64,000 nucleotides of DNA, from positions 10,746,424 through 10,810,423 of the forward strand of contig JACBWW010000020.1 in assembly GCA_020086605.1 (NCBI GenBank), written 5' to 3'. Both the position numbers and the translations under genes were made by a program. The notes beneath the pieces were generated by a model. It was given only the letters and a program-made list of their open reading frames with translations. It did no database searches and was not told the DNA's origin. Of the stretch, positions 34,721 through 48,430 are shown one piece after another. Source of the stretch: Lanius collurio (Eukaryota > Chordata > Aves > Passeriformes > Laniidae). The first letter of the stretch is position 1. Each line of letters begins with the position of its first letter.

Positions 34721-37700
34721 CTCTGCTCTGGATTATGAGATATTTGGTCAGTAAAGTTCCAGGTCTATTTCAATTCTTCTGTGCTGATTTCATTGACATC
34801 AGATATTGTATAAGTAAACAAACATAGTTCAGACCATTGGTGCAGGGTTCTGGAACTTGCATACTTAAACTGAGTAGGGAGTGAGCAGCACGGCAACTTC
34901 TATTTACATAACATGACTTTCTAATTGTTGCCAGATATGTGGAAAATCACTAAAGACTCCATTTTGTGTGAGGACCTTTTTCTTCCTCTAAACCTTATTT
35001 TTACTCTTCTGGTTCATTTGAAAAAAAAGTAAATAATGTGACAAAACCAGGCATTGCCAAGGATTTTTTTTTTTCTGCTAGTATTCACATTTCCTCAGAT
35101 CACTGTGGCTTTGCATTCTAAAGCTGAAAACCAGAAGAAAGATAAAACAGGATATACAGATGGGCATGGGAATAGCTAAGATTGTGTATACTGTTATATT
35201 TGTACTTTACATTTGGCTCCTGTTTCTTTTTCTCTGAACTACAATGTTCAGCTGAAACGTTCTTTGGCACCAAGACAGTCTTTTTTGTGTGATGCCTAGC
35301 ACAGTGGGGTGTTGGCTTGTGACACTGGCTGTTAGGCAGCCCACAACCATAAAAATTATAGAGCTAATTTAGCATTACTTCTAACTCAGGATGTAGACTG
35401 AAATGGAACATTCTTTGGGTTTAATTATGAATACTTGCACCTTTGAAATAAAATTTGCTACTCTCAACATTTTTAGTATAAAATCCTGAGGAGGAATTCA
35501 AATTTTAAGAACAAAAAAGAACAGTCACCTACCCATCCCCTCTCTCTCTACATTTGTTCAAGGATGCCAAAAAGGTATTTTTCATTTCCTTTCAAGATCT
35601 GTGGTGTTAACACAAGCAGAGGAAAACAGCAGGTAGAGCTAGAGCTACCTCTGCCACTGGTCATGAGTCCAAATACCTAAGCCTGGGAGTTTTAGGATGC
35701 TCCAAATTAGAGAATATGGTTGATCATGTCTTCCTACGTTTAAGAAAGAGCACAGTAGAATCCTGTCTAGAGACACACAATGTTTTTGATTTTTTTTCTT
35801 AGTAGGATAGTATTTTTTCAGTGCTCTTATAGACAAGCATTTGTACCACAAATATCCAGAAATATATAATAATTCTTTATTATGTTTAATAGTACACGCC
35901 TTTGTAATGACAGGGCTGTAGCTTTCGAACAGCTACAGTAGGGTGGTGGTGATGCAGGCAGCAGAACCACATCAGCCCCAGCACTCAATTCTAATCATGC
36001 CTAATGCCTCTGCTCTGCTGTGGGGGTTGCACACAGTAATTAATTGCAGAGCACTTTACTGTAGGGACATTGTGTGGGAGCCAAGGACTAACATCAGTAC
36101 AGAAGCATTTGGCTCAATTTTTCTATTGACTGTTTGAAAGTATTGCTTCTAACAACTAGTTCATCAGAGGAAAAAGCTTTTCTGATTAAGCAATTGCAAC
36201 ACCAGATTTAAACAGTTTCCAGGGCTAATGTATTTTCGTCTCACAGAAATGAAAACAAAAAAGGTCAAATTGATCTGGGTTTTTTTTCATCTCTTAAATG
36301 TGCAAAGGCAGCAGCTGTAGATAAACTTGCCCCTAATGAAGCACAGAGCCCCTAACAAAGCCATAAGGATTAAGGTGTACCCAAAAAATCATTCTTTGAC
36401 CTCACTATTTCAGGTGGTATTTATTTATATTTTCTACTCTGTCTGTAATTTCAGTGTCCAGTGTGTGTTCAACAGTGTTCTACAAACAGTGTTCTATACA
36501 AACTTCCTAATCTGATGAATTACCTTTAGCATCACATTCATATTGCCTTGTCCAATCCAGTTTTTTTTCTATCACTCAGTCCCCTGACCTAACATAAGCT
36601 ACTTCATGACCTTGGCTCATTTATCTTTTCTACTACCCTTCTCAGTTCACTTTTTCCCTTTTTTCTAGAATGGCACACAATCTGAAGTTCTGCAAATGAT
36701 ATATTAATATTGTCAAAATTGTACAGTGTCTGGATTCAGTAATATCTGGAAGACTAGATACTAAGGACCTGTCCCCCTTTATTTAGAAGAGAATTTTGTA
36801 ATATGTATCCCTGCATATAATCTTAGAGTCCTTGGGCGTGGGGTGAAAGAAGCAGAAATAAAAAGTCTCTATTCACTACTCTTGAGTGACTACTACTCTA
36901 GAGCCCCTACTCACTGTCCCACTGTGGTAGGCTTTTGACACTCTGTAAAGACATAAATTCAGGACATAATTGTTTGGAGTGATTCTTAAATGCTTCTCCT
37001 ATAATTTAAAAGGGTATTTCAAGTCTTCAGTATCTTTCAGAAGACAGCGGCACTTTTCTAGTTTTCAACACCACACTTGTTTAAACTGAAATATTCTATT
37101 GTCAACTTTTAGTTGTTTGCACTTGTTGTTCATGGTTCAATACAGCAAGCCTTTACTCTTGCATGTCTTACACAATTCCAACACATTCATTCAGTATGAC
37201 TATGCATCTAAGCAAGTGGCTCCCATATATTTTAAGGTACTGTAAAACAACACTAACCAAACAGCAACCAATAGAATGATCTGTCCTACTCTTTCCCTGC
37301 TCTTTTGCTTGTGTATCTGCAAATTTTCATTAAGAAGACCTGAGGAAAAGCTGCAAACAAAAGTATCACAGATGGAAAAATTATTTCTTATCAGTTTCCT
37401 ACTCTGAGGCAAAAACAATGGGTAGGGTATGATAGAACACAGGGAGTAAAGACCTGCATCTCTCAGAGGGAGGGCTTTCCTTAAACCTGTATGGAATTAT
37501 TAATTCATTTTGAAACATCAGGTTTTTAAAGCAAGCTAGAAAAGTAAGAACAACTAGTTTTGCACTACCATTAACTTATGATATTCAACAGAACTGTTTT
37601 TTCTCCTGGGTTTATCTCTAGTATCTAAGATTTTATTTTTAAGTATGTTAAAATATTAGTAATATGTAAAGTAAAACAGCGTAAACATTGTTTATCCCCC

Positions 37701-40700
37701 AGTAAATAAGTAAAATTGGTTTATATCTGCTTGACTAAAACTAGAAAAGTTTTTGCAATTATGTATTTCATCTGCTAAAATACTGCTGCAATTTGAAGCT
37801 GGAAAAGGACCTTTAGAAAATTAAAAACTCTTACCCGTGTGATCAAATTAATGTACAAAAAAATCTTTTTGAAAATATTATACAGAAGCAAACTCTTAGA
37901 CCTAGGCCATTTTAGTTTTCTCAAGATGTTTATAAATCAGGAAACATTCTTGTTTCAGCCCACAGTGATAAAAATTACAGACTTCACAGGAAAACTGGGT
38001 GAAGGAAAAATTTTGATGAAGTATTATATCACGTTCTACTGAGAAACAGAATTTATGCTGTGATGAAAGAAAAGACTTTCCCCATATCAAACACACCTGC
38101 AGCCAATAAAGGAAGCATGCCACTATCTTCCAGTCATGTGATCTCTCCTCTTCATCATCATCTTAAGTAGACAATGCTGAGTAGAACTGTGACGACAAAT
38201 CTTTCACTATATTCAGTTAAGTGATGTCATTGGATTAATTTATTTCAGCATCTTGTCCCCCTCTGTTCAAAATGTTATTTCTGAAATTTTAGTAACCTCT
38301 ACAGCTTCTTGCATTCCAATAGACTACAGTTCTTGGAGAAAGGTAACTTTGTTTTTTGGTTTGTGAATTTTTTCTGAAACTGTTCCCTGAATGAATTAAT
38401 TTAGTTTGAGTACACCTGCTATATTACTTGTATTGAAATGCAGACTTTCTGGTGTGAGAGTATTTCGAAAAATATCATATCTCATCACAAGATTCTACAG
38501 CATTTGGTCTGCTCTGCTGTAACTTTGATTGTATATGGAGCTAGCTACTTTTCTTTAGGGGGTGGGATTGATTTTCCCTTTAATGAATGATGGCCTTTTG
38601 TTTCTCTGCTTGTTCTACTCCCCACAAAAAAGCCATGGAGATTTATACAGAGGAGCTTTTAGATGGCATGAGATGTGACTTCAAGTCAAACCCAGGGATT
38701 ATTTACACCAAAACAGTAAAATGCATTGCATTTTATAGTGGTTTATAGGGGATCACAATATTGAAGCTGTTATGAGAGGAAAGCACCTGCCTTCCTTGCA
38801 CTACTAGAGATCCAGCCTTCCATTGTACAAGTTGTACAGACAAATCCTCCTGCAATGGGATGAATATTTCCTTTTAACATTTGTGTGATGTTCAGTAGAC
38901 CATTTACAGGTTCATTTTATTTGAGCAAATGTACCATCATTTATCTTATCCTGTGCAAGTCTTGCATGTCCTATGACAGTTTTCATTTAAACGCTTATTA
39001 TTCACTTCTTTTTTTGACTTCCCATTCTTTGCAGTCCTGTCTGGTGATGGAATTTTTCCCTTTAGTCATTCTTTTCCATTTTGTAGGGATTCCATTCCTC
39101 TGCATGATTGAATTTATCCTGCTTATATACCAACTAATCTTGGCAGGTTAACTCTTTCATGACTTACATCTGCAGATACCCAAAGCCTGCATGCTTTTTC
39201 TTGTTATCTGTTTCCAAAAATTTTCTAGTGTATGTGAAAAGGGCAATACTGCCATTTTTTTTTTCTGGAAAAATATAGCTCACAGTCACAGAACATTAAA
39301 ACAGATGAGCTTCTTTTTCAGTTTTAGAAATGAAATGACTGTTTGACAGCAGCTTTTCTTCTGAGAAGCTGGACTACCTCCTATGTGTGTGGTGCATGTA
39401 AATTATTGAGCTTCACATAACTTTTACGGTTCTTGCTTTTACACGTAGCTAGGCAGTAATGTAATTAAAACATACACCTCTGAAATGAGACATCATAATC
39501 TCTTACATTTGATTCAAACTTTAAGCCTTAATTTGTAGGGTTTTTTTGTTTGTTTGTTTAAAGTTCCTGGTTAAGGTTTTTTAAATGTAGGCTAAGGTAA
39601 GCTTACTCTTTTTCATAGACTCTATTAAAAGCACAGAAAACCTTTATTTTCTCTGTGAATTTACTTGAGACTATACCAGTACCACTTTCAAAATGCTGCT
39701 GGTAATATTTTTCTTTTGTGAATTCATCCATGTGGTAAGTGGTCAGAACAGGATCTCCATAGTTTGGATCACTTGTTCAACCCGCAATGTAAACTGTGAG
39801 CAGGTTGGAAAATGGAGGAAAGTGAGTCAGCTTTGGCCTGTAAAGAGGCTGGATAAATCAGTAAAGAGGTGCCATGGATGTATTCAAGCAGAAGATGGGA
39901 TTCACTCCATGCTTTCCTCTTTTTCTATTTCACAAAATTGATTTTTCCTCGCCCCAGCCCATTTATTCCTGCAAAATAAGCCATTAGTTGAATTCTGTTA
40001 TGAATAGCTCTAATTTTTCTTATTGATCAAAACTTTGGTCTTCTTACCTAAGCTTTTTATTCTCTTACTTAGCAGTTATGCAGTTTGCTACTTCTCCCTT
40101 TGCTGACGATACTTGACCTAGCTGCTAGGTGTCAGGGGACGATCAGGACCTAAATCTCCCCTTTGCTTCACTATATTTTCCTTTTCTGCTTCCTCATATT
40201 TTTGGGATGAAACAAAGCATGAAGTTCTTTACTGAAAAATCTCTTCTATTCTTCTGAGTACTTGTATTCTATTTCTTACTTCTCTCTTCTAGCATATGAA
40301 TTTCTTAGCTGTTGCACATTTAGCACTTCCCAATCTGTTCCCAACTGTCCAGATGTTATTAATTAGATCTGGAAAATATGATGCAAAACCTTCTTTCTGA
40401 ATATTAGTTGGAATTTAAATATGAATGAGGATCCCTACTTGACCTTGCTGAGACAAAGAGTGTTAATAATTCTGCTGGGCCGTCTTATAGCTGTATTTAA
40501 GGACTCTTGTGCTGACTGAGTTCACGATAATTTTTTAAGTAAAGCTTTCTAATTGCATAAATTTTTTTTTTTTTAAATGCAAAAAAAAAGTATGTTTTCA
40601 GTGACAAATAAAGATATCATTATATTTTGTTTGAAGATGACAGGTAAAAGTGAATTTGGGAAAGTTAGCACAATGTTTTATGGTAGGTCTAATTTGTTCA

Positions 40701-42930
40701 GCTTTGCCCTAACTATTGTAAGCGTATTTTTAAATGGAAAGTCTGAGAACAAGGATGTAACTTTCAGGTTTGGGGTTGCTTTTTTTTTTTTTTTTTTTTT
40801 TTGTTCTGGGGTATTGTTGGGGTTTTTTAGACAAGTAAGAACTATTTTCTATTAAATTGGATGTAATTTTTCAATCCATGTTACTTTGGAGAAGTATTGT
40901 TGTTCTGGTCCTAGATAGGGAAGTAATTTGCAGAGGGTGGAAGCTATAATGTACAAGAAAATTTGTGACGAGGAAAGAAGACATCATGAATGTGTCTTAT
41001 CTTCAGGTTTTACTGTATCTAATCTGTCCTCTCTTCTTCACTATCTGTTTTTACTCCACCCAAATCACCTGTGATGTGTTTGTTACCAACTCAGCTGGGA
41101 AGCAAGTAAATAGCAAAGCTGATAAAGGAACTCAGTATTCAGAGAAGCTTTGTAAAATCTGCAGATTGAAGAAGTACAAATGTTAAATTCCTTGTTTAGT
41201 CTGAAGTGCTCTGTAGTACCTGTCATATTTCTTAAAGAGAGGGAAACACTTTTTATCTGTTGTTAATATACACAAACTGAGGTTTGTGAAATAATTACTT
41301 TTAAGGCTTTGGTGTCACTCAACATTTGAGCAAGGTACTGATCATCTTATTTATGGTAAGTTGCAGTTCTCTTTTTCAGTACTACTATCAAGATTGTTGG
41401 TTTCATTTTCTCTTCTTCCAAGGATAGTCTTATGGTAGTAATCTGTTACAGACTGAAGTGTGCATGAGTATAAACTGCTAGGCCTGCAGATGAACTGTAG
41501 AAGTTTAATTGTGGGGATTGTTGGAAAGTATGGAATAATTCAGGTTAGGCTTCTTTTCATGATGTTTAACATTTTGCAAAAAAACATATCAGTATGATAT
41601 ACAGAGCAATTTTTGATACAAAATCCAATATATGTATATTAAATGGAAAAGATAATATGTACATTAATGTATATATCTGCTGAGTCATTGAGAGAAATCT
41701 TATTTCTCAATGTACACTAGATGTGGAAGCTGATTTGGTGAATCACACGTCCCTGGTGTCAACAGCATGAAGGAAGCTTTCCTTGACCATTTTTAAAACT
41801 GCAAAAGCCCCTAGCTCCCAAAAATTTCTGCAGTTCAGTTTGCAGCATATCAGTTAGGGTATGATTTTGCAAACCTTATTGGATACACCAGATATACATG
41901 CATTTGAGATTTTTTTTTCTTTTTCCCTGCCTGAGAGTGACTCAATGATAGACTCATACTGCTACTTTTTATTGTCTTCATTTCATGTGAGATCTGGGAG
42001 TACTCAGATGCTCATGATTAATAAAATGTGAAAATTTTCATTAGTAGTTCTGTTATTTAGTACTGGGAAATATTTAATGTAAGTGACACCTCCTGGGTGT
42101 CACTTCAGGTGTTTCAGGCAGTGAGTAAGCAACGTTGTTGGCACATAGTTGTTTTCAGGGTTTTCATGATCTAAGCTAATATATTAGCAATGCAACACAA
42201 CCACTATTATTTGGAAAATTTGATTAATGTGAAAATATTTTTGGCTCAAAAATATGTTAATCTATAAATCATGAATAGAAAATGCCTTAAAAACAGAGAA
42301 GATGTGGAATTGGTATTTTTGTCATTCCATTCCATGATACATTATAATTTCAGACTTATTACAAGTCAGTTCAATACTTCAGCATAATGTTAGTGTCCTG
42401 TTTAAAAGCTGCCGTTATCTATGTTTCAGGACTGCACATTTTTAATATCCTTCTTATCTTATCAGTGTTAGTACCTTGCCCTGCTCTTTTCTTAATATTC
42501 TCCAATTGTCCTTTTTGCCTGTATGTGCATTAAGTCTTAATCACATACTATTGAAGATTGCTGTGTCTATATATAGACTTTCATACTTTTAATATCAATA
42601 GTGGGTATCTGCATACATAGGGATTGAGATGTCTCTTTTTCTGTCTGTGTATTTATTTCTGTAAAATATTAGTGCCCATATATCTATATCACTGTAAATA
42701 TACTCATGTTTAATGATGTTTCTTTCTTCTTTTGTCAGGTTCACAAGTCATAACTCAGAAGTTCAACTACATTAAGAATTTCACTTCAGATATGAGGAAG
42801 ATTTCTTAAGGGTAAATAGTTATACATTAGCTATATATGTTACACATTATAATTTTTCTCCTTATGTCCTCAGATCTGTACTTTTTATGTCTTAGATTGT
42901 CAACATAGTCAAATGAAAAATATTTTATAC
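34721..42930. other. Long unique A+T-rich stretch, no gene seen
   Basis: Simple features only: T-runs at 35065-35075 and 40780-40802 (23 T), and a (GTTT)n segment near 39541-39560. A 10-bp perfect hairpin occurs at 42081-42105. A signal-peptide-like open frame before a splice donor occurs at 39693-39734 and is discussed as a lead. No mobile element was recognised. Confidence 0.45.
40780..40802. repeat. Poly-T run
   Basis: Twenty-three consecutive T. Confidence 0.95.
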
Positions 42931-43880
42931 AGAATCATACAACCATTATTTAAGTTGTATCAGACCTATGGATGTTTTCTAATCCTACACAGGGAAGTTT
43001 TTATTAGGTTGTTTGCTCAGTACTTTGTTCATAGACGGAGATTTCAGAACTTCTTGAGAGCTTAACCACCCTTCTAAATTAAAAAAAAAAAAAACAAAAA
43101 AAACCCAAAAAACAAAAACAAAACAAACAAAAAAAAAAATAAAAATCACCAAACCACTTTAATATCTAACCAGTGTTTTCCAGAAATTAATTATCCCAGG
43201 AAAAGGGAACTGTGCACCCTTGAGGAGAGTACAGCCCCATTTTCTCTTTAGTCTCTGATCAGGTAGCTGTAGAAATACATCCTAATGTCCCGAGCTTTTT
43301 CTTCTTCAAGCTAAACAGATCCAGTGCTCTCATCCTGTACATATATACCCTGTGCTCCTGCATTTAAATATCTTGGTGGCCTCTGATGGACTTGTTCTAG
43401 TATGTCAGTATCCTCCTCCCACTGGGGAGCCCAAAACTGGTCACAGAACTCCAGATGGAGTCTTAGAAATGCTGAATAGAGGGAGAAAATCCCTTTTCTT
43501 TTTAGTGACCACACTTAATAATACAACCTGGGATGTGTCTGACCTTCCTGACTGCAAGAGCACATTTCTGGGACATCTTCCACTTCTCACCTGGATCTCA
43601 GATTTCTTTCTGAAGAACTGCCTTCTAGGCAACTTGCATCCAGTCTCTACTGTTTGCCTGGGGTTATTCCAACCTGGATGAAGAATGTTGCATAGGTTTT
43701 CATCTAACTTCGAGAGGTTCCTGTCAGATCATGTATCCAGTGTGAGGAAGTCCCTCTGAAAAAGAGCCCTACCCTCCAGCAAATTGCTTGCTCTTCTCAA
43801 TCTGGCATTGTACACAAACTTGCTGAGAATGAACTTCAGTCCACACACCAATCACTGATTCACAGAGAAGGTGATTGTAG
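42931..43880 (-). mobile_element. Long, old CR1 LINE fragment, ORF2 remnant plus 3' UTR
   Basis: The plus strand opens with AGAATCATACAACCATTATT, the complement of the CR1 tail. It then follows the antisense order for nearly 950 bp: GGAGATTTCAGAACTTCTTG, TTTTCCAGAAATTAATTATC, GAGAGTACAGCCCCATTTTC, TTCTTCAAGCTAAACAGATC, CACTGGGGAGCCCAAAACTG. The minus-strand frame at 43311-43514 still reads HLEFCDQFWAPQWEEDTDI, a recognisable CR1 ORF2 segment. Divergence is heavy and frames are broken. An A-rich tract at 43081-43145 interrupts the 3' UTR part. This is the longest CR1 in the window. Confidence 0.85.
43081..43145. repeat. A-rich low-complexity tract inside the CR1 copy
   Basis: Nearly pure A with C interruptions (AAAACAAAA, AAACCCAAAA). 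It splits the antisense 3' UTR of the surrounding CR1, so it expanded or inserted after that copy arrived. Confidence 0.85.
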
Positions 43881-44339
43881 GATGAAGACAAGCTTGTTTC
43901 CCAGCATGAGTTCTATGTTCAAAAAGTAGTACAGATATTTCAGTAGCCTTTTAGGAATAATACAAATCCAGCAAAGAAATGTCTCTGATTTAAAAAATAC
44001 TGAGATGTTATTAGATATAAATTAGTGAAAATTTGAAATTTTGTTGTTTTTGTGGAACAAAAATATTTTAAGAAGTTCTGATTTTGTTGCAATTGCAATT
44101 AGAAAATATTTTTATATTGTTCCCCTACAGCATGAAAATCCCTCAAGAATTTGTACTCACTGAAAGAGTCCCGCTGATATACGGTTTACTACTTCAATTC
44201 ATTAGTTGATCAAGTATGTTTTAGTGTATTAAATAAGATAAAATGAAAATATTGTAGGGTTTGGATTATTCTAGTGAGACTTCATTGTTCTGTTGTAGTT
44301 GGTTGATTGTTGTAGGTTTTTATTTTATTCTATTAAACC
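43881..44339. other. Unique A+T-rich sequence, no gene seen
   Basis: Nothing recognised. Confidence 0.5.
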
Positions 44340-44880
44340 CAAACATTTAGACTTCTGGCTTTTTACCCCTTTCAGCTCTGAGCCATGAGGGCACTAGCAG
44401 GCCTCAATGGTTTCTAAATGCAGGGGCATCCATCCAAACCCTTGCCTGTGCACCAGGATGCTCAGCTGAGCTCAGTTCTGGGCAGCCAGTTCTTGGTGAG
44501 CTGTGCCCAAGGTGTGCCTGTCTCCAGCCTTGTCTCTCCTTGCTGTGTGACTTCGTGCCCAGCGTGCAGCCCCCTTGGCTCCTGAGGGATGCTGTGACTT
44601 GGTTCCAAGCTTGCCTTTGGACCTATCTCTTGCTGCTCCTGAATGGACCCTATGAATTTGACTTCATGATTTGGACTTCAGATCTGGGGTTTTTTTTCCT
44701 TTTCCTTAGCCTGGAAATGCTGCTGGATCAAGTTTCCAGCAGCTGGCTTTGGTCAGAGCCTGTGGGGCATGGCTTGTGCTGGGGTCACTGGCTCATGACT
44801 AACTTTCCATCAGGGAATGGCTTCACTTCTCTGGTCCATGCCAGCAGGCTAAAAGTCTATACCAAATTAATCCTGAAGAG
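44340..44880. other. GC-richer block with the longest open frame, origin unassigned
   Basis: The block is GC-richer than its flanks and contains repeated TGGACCT / TTGGACTTC and GCTGCTCCTG motifs. I associate this style with avian LTR U3 regions, but no termini or duplication were found. A 187-codon plus-strand frame (44540-45103) starts within it and runs into A+T-rich DNA. The residues (tryptophan and leucine clusters, then a phenylalanine/isoleucine-rich end) show no family motif. Composition changes abruptly inside the frame, which argues against a real protein. Confidence 0.3.
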
Positions 44881-47800
44881 ATGCTCTTATCATCTTTTCG
44901 GCCAAATTTTAATTTTATTTGGTCTTTTGTACTTTTATTCTCCAATTAATTTTCCATTTAACATAATTGATATTTCCCCTTTCACTGTAGGGACCTACAA
45001 GCAGACTAACACAGTACAATATAAAATAATGAGGCTGATTTGTCTGAAGAACACTGCCTTGCTACATAAAGTCTGTTTTTCCATAAGTCCTCATGTCCTT
45101 TAAAGACAGCAAAAATGAAAACAAAATATCATTAAAAATAATTTTTTTTTTCTCCTAATGCCACATAGAAGAGAGGAAGGTGCCTTGTTGTCAGCTGAGC
45201 TAAAACAGAATGAGTGTACAGTAGGTATTAAGGGCCATGTCTGATTTTATTGTATTTTATATTCACTTAACTTACATTTTACACTACTACAGAGATATAA
45301 ACAGAAAGCCAAGACTGAACTGAGACTCGTGTATCAAAACATATCTGGTTGCAGCTTAAGGAAACTTCATCTATGGTTCTTGGATTATTTTAAAAAACTT
45401 CAAATCCCTATTCCTCAATCTTTTATGCACATCACTTGAAAAACAGATTGCTTTGTATTATGAAGACTGTATGAAAGCAATATTGCAATTTCTCTTCTTT
45501 CTTATCTGAAATAAGGGAATTCAAATTTTCTTTCTAATTTTAATTTTCCGTGTGCATTATAAAGAACACAGCATAACAAGAAGCCAATCTCTTTCTCCAT
45601 CTTATTGAATCTCCTCCTATTTTACATTGCACTGAGGGTTATGTGACAGAGTTAGGGAACAGACCTATTTTTGAGAAGTAAACTCTAACTAGGTCAACAG
45701 GAAAGAGTAATTTGTTCTCTGAAGCAGCCCCCCCTCCCTGGTTTACCTTGTATTAATCTCAAAGGACTCGTTATCTTCTCACAAACTAACAGAAGGCAAC
45801 AATGGAATTTGTAAAGAGTGTTTCAAGTCCTTTCCATTACAAATATTTACTGATGTTTCTAGATATGGTTTTGTGAATTGTTGTAGCAGTATTTATGGTA
45901 ACTTTCTTATCTATGAGTATTTTTAATAACAGTGTTAAGTCTATTACATATTTTTTATTTATCCTTTAAAATGTTTTTAATTACTGAATCCAAGGGTTAG
46001 GAATTAATTTTGTCAACTTTCTATTAGACTTCTTGGCAGTCTTTGTTATCTCTAACACCTTATCACCTGATAGCTATTTCAGTGGTTATCCTCTTGTTAT
46101 CTAGTACAGCTGTTCTACTGTTTTTTCAGGAGGCCTTTGAGCTTCATGTTATTGTAAGGTTGATTAATGCAAAGCATTAAAACATTAATCCTGAAGGTCA
46201 CAAGGAACATTTGATGATAATAGATAAATAGAAATACAAGTGTTTTGGAGAGGGGGTTTGGCTGGGGTTTTTTTTGACAGTTGTGCTTTTGTTTGTTTGG
46301 TTTGGGGTTTGGGTTTCTTTTGGGGGAGGTGAGGCTTTTTTGTTGTTTTTTTTGTCTTTTTTTTTTCCTTATATTTTAAAAAGCTGTCCAGAAGAATTGC
46401 TCTATTTTTAGGACAGATTTTTTCAAGTTTTCTCAATGTGATTGCAGCATTTGTTTTAAAACATGATTCTCCTCTCCAGCCATTAGACTAAGAAAGAGGA
46501 CATGTGGCTATTATGCCTCTCAGCTGATCAAAGTCACTTAGAACCCTTGTTTTGCCCAATAAACATATTTCAGAATAAAGGAGATAGACCAATACTGCCA
46601 TAATCCTGATTATCTGTAGCTGATAACTAAAATATGTTTGGGATGATGAATACTATATTTCTACAGATTTTCTACATTGCTACAACTGAGTATAAAGTAA
46701 GGTATGTCTGTTGAGCTTCACCAGTTAGAGGATCTGAAGTGTTATTTCAAGGTAAGAAAAATGCCATGGCTCATAACAAGGCATAGGGCAGAAAAAAATT
46801 ACTTGCTCCCTGTTGCTGTAGTTTTTCCTGTATTTTGCATGCCAGACAAACTACTCAAGTTTCCTGGCAACTGGATTATGTTTTCAGTTATTAAAGGTAA
46901 TTTAAAAAAATACCTCATCACATAAATGATGAAGCTAAATACTTGCTTTTTAAAAACAAAGTATCTCTTCACCCTCTGTGCGAGCAATTTCCCATCATTC
47001 CACATAGCATGTTACTTTGTGTGAACACTGGTCAGGATTTTACTGCTGATGGTAATTGATCATCAGTTCAGAGGGAAATTCTGGAGGAGATTCTATATTC
47101 ATAAAAACCCCAAACAAACAGAAAAACCACGCTGTGCTTATATGAAAAATGAGTGCCACAGGTTGCTGTAAAGTAGGTTGTTGTTGTTTGAAAATTGGTG
47201 AGACTTGCCTCTTGCCATGCTACTGCCAGTCCTGTCTGATTTTGTTTACTTCTTGTGCTCCTGAGCAATGTTCACAAAAACTGAGGGTGTCTGGGGGTAT
47301 GGCACCCTGAATGCTGGCACCAACACTTACAAAAAGGTGCTGCTTAGTCGTTTTTCTGCAAGCAGACTAAGCTTGAGTGGGTATACTGCCTTCTGTAAAT
47401 ACCTGTTATCCAAGGGAGAAAAAACAATGCAACTTTGTTTTGGTTCCTGACTTCTGCTTTCACCCTGTTTCATCTATCCCAGTTCCATGTGCCTTGGCAT
47501 CTAATGTTTTCAGACTCTGCAACCATTACAAACCCAGTACAAAAGTCCTTTCTACTCTACTTTGCAACCCTGTTAGCCCAGGCCTTGCAGGCTTTTTATA
47601 TCCTGGCTTTTCAAGCTGTGACAGTCTGAGTTCTTCAGCCTTTTTTTTTTTTTTATTGTAGACATGCAGGCCTTGGCAGCTAAATTTCCTGCACATTTAG
47701 AGGTCACAGCCACAGAAATAAGTTTCAACTTACACAGTATGCAAACAGAAAAGTGAAAAGATTAATTGAAAGTGGAGTACAGAGGGATAAAAAAAGAAAC

Positions 47801-48430
47801 CAAACCACAAGTAGAGGGGGACCAGAGTAGCTGGCAGAGTTGCTGTGCTGGATTAGGTCCCAACAGAAGTCGATAAACTGTTTCTACATCTTCCTGCAAG
47901 TTATCCTCCCTGTCTATGAAGCAGCCAAAGAAATAATTGAAGGTTGCCTCTCCTGGATCCTGCATCTCAGTTCAGGAAATCCTACCTGGAGAGCAACCAC
48001 CCTGAACTTTCTGGGAGGCAAAGATTGTCTGAGTTGCAGCAGGATTGAGGGGGATACTTGGAGATGCTGAAGTCAGGGGGGCTACTGCTGATGTATTTGG
48101 TTCCTAAGGGTCTGCACACCATTTGAGACAGACTAAATCAGGAATATACAGTTTTAGTCCCTAAAGGAATCCAAATAATTTTAACTGTGCACCAAGACAA
48201 AAAAAAGTAAGGACTATTTAGTCCACTTTTAACACACATATATATAGCTCTCAAGAAATGGATTTTTATTTTATATCTCTACAGCCTTCTAAGTTAAACA
48301 AAATTCTATACAGACAAGAAAACAGAGATGCTTTCACAAAACATTTAGTTACAGACAAAATGAGGTAGCTCAGAACATTACTAGCCTGGTTATTTTATCT
48401 GAATGAGTTTGATCATTTTTACTGTTTTAT
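44881..48430. other. Mostly unique sequence, no gene seen
   Basis: Contains the G/T-rich tract at 46248-46373 and a T-run at 47641-47654. A modestly GC-richer interval at 47820-48110 could not be assigned. No coding region is supported. Confidence 0.45.
46248..46373. repeat. G/T-rich low-complexity tract
   Basis: The plus strand is almost only G and T with runs GGGGG, GGGG and TTTGGGGTTTGGGTTT. The part at 46299-46326 has four G-groups of two or more and could form a two-layer G-quadruplex. Confidence 0.85.

Noticed and set aside
42740..42810. Possible terminal exon after a strong acceptor (TTTCTTTCTTCTTTTGTCAG)
   Set aside because: Only about 22 codons are open before TAA, no AATAAA follows closely, and there is no partner exon; chance is sufficient.
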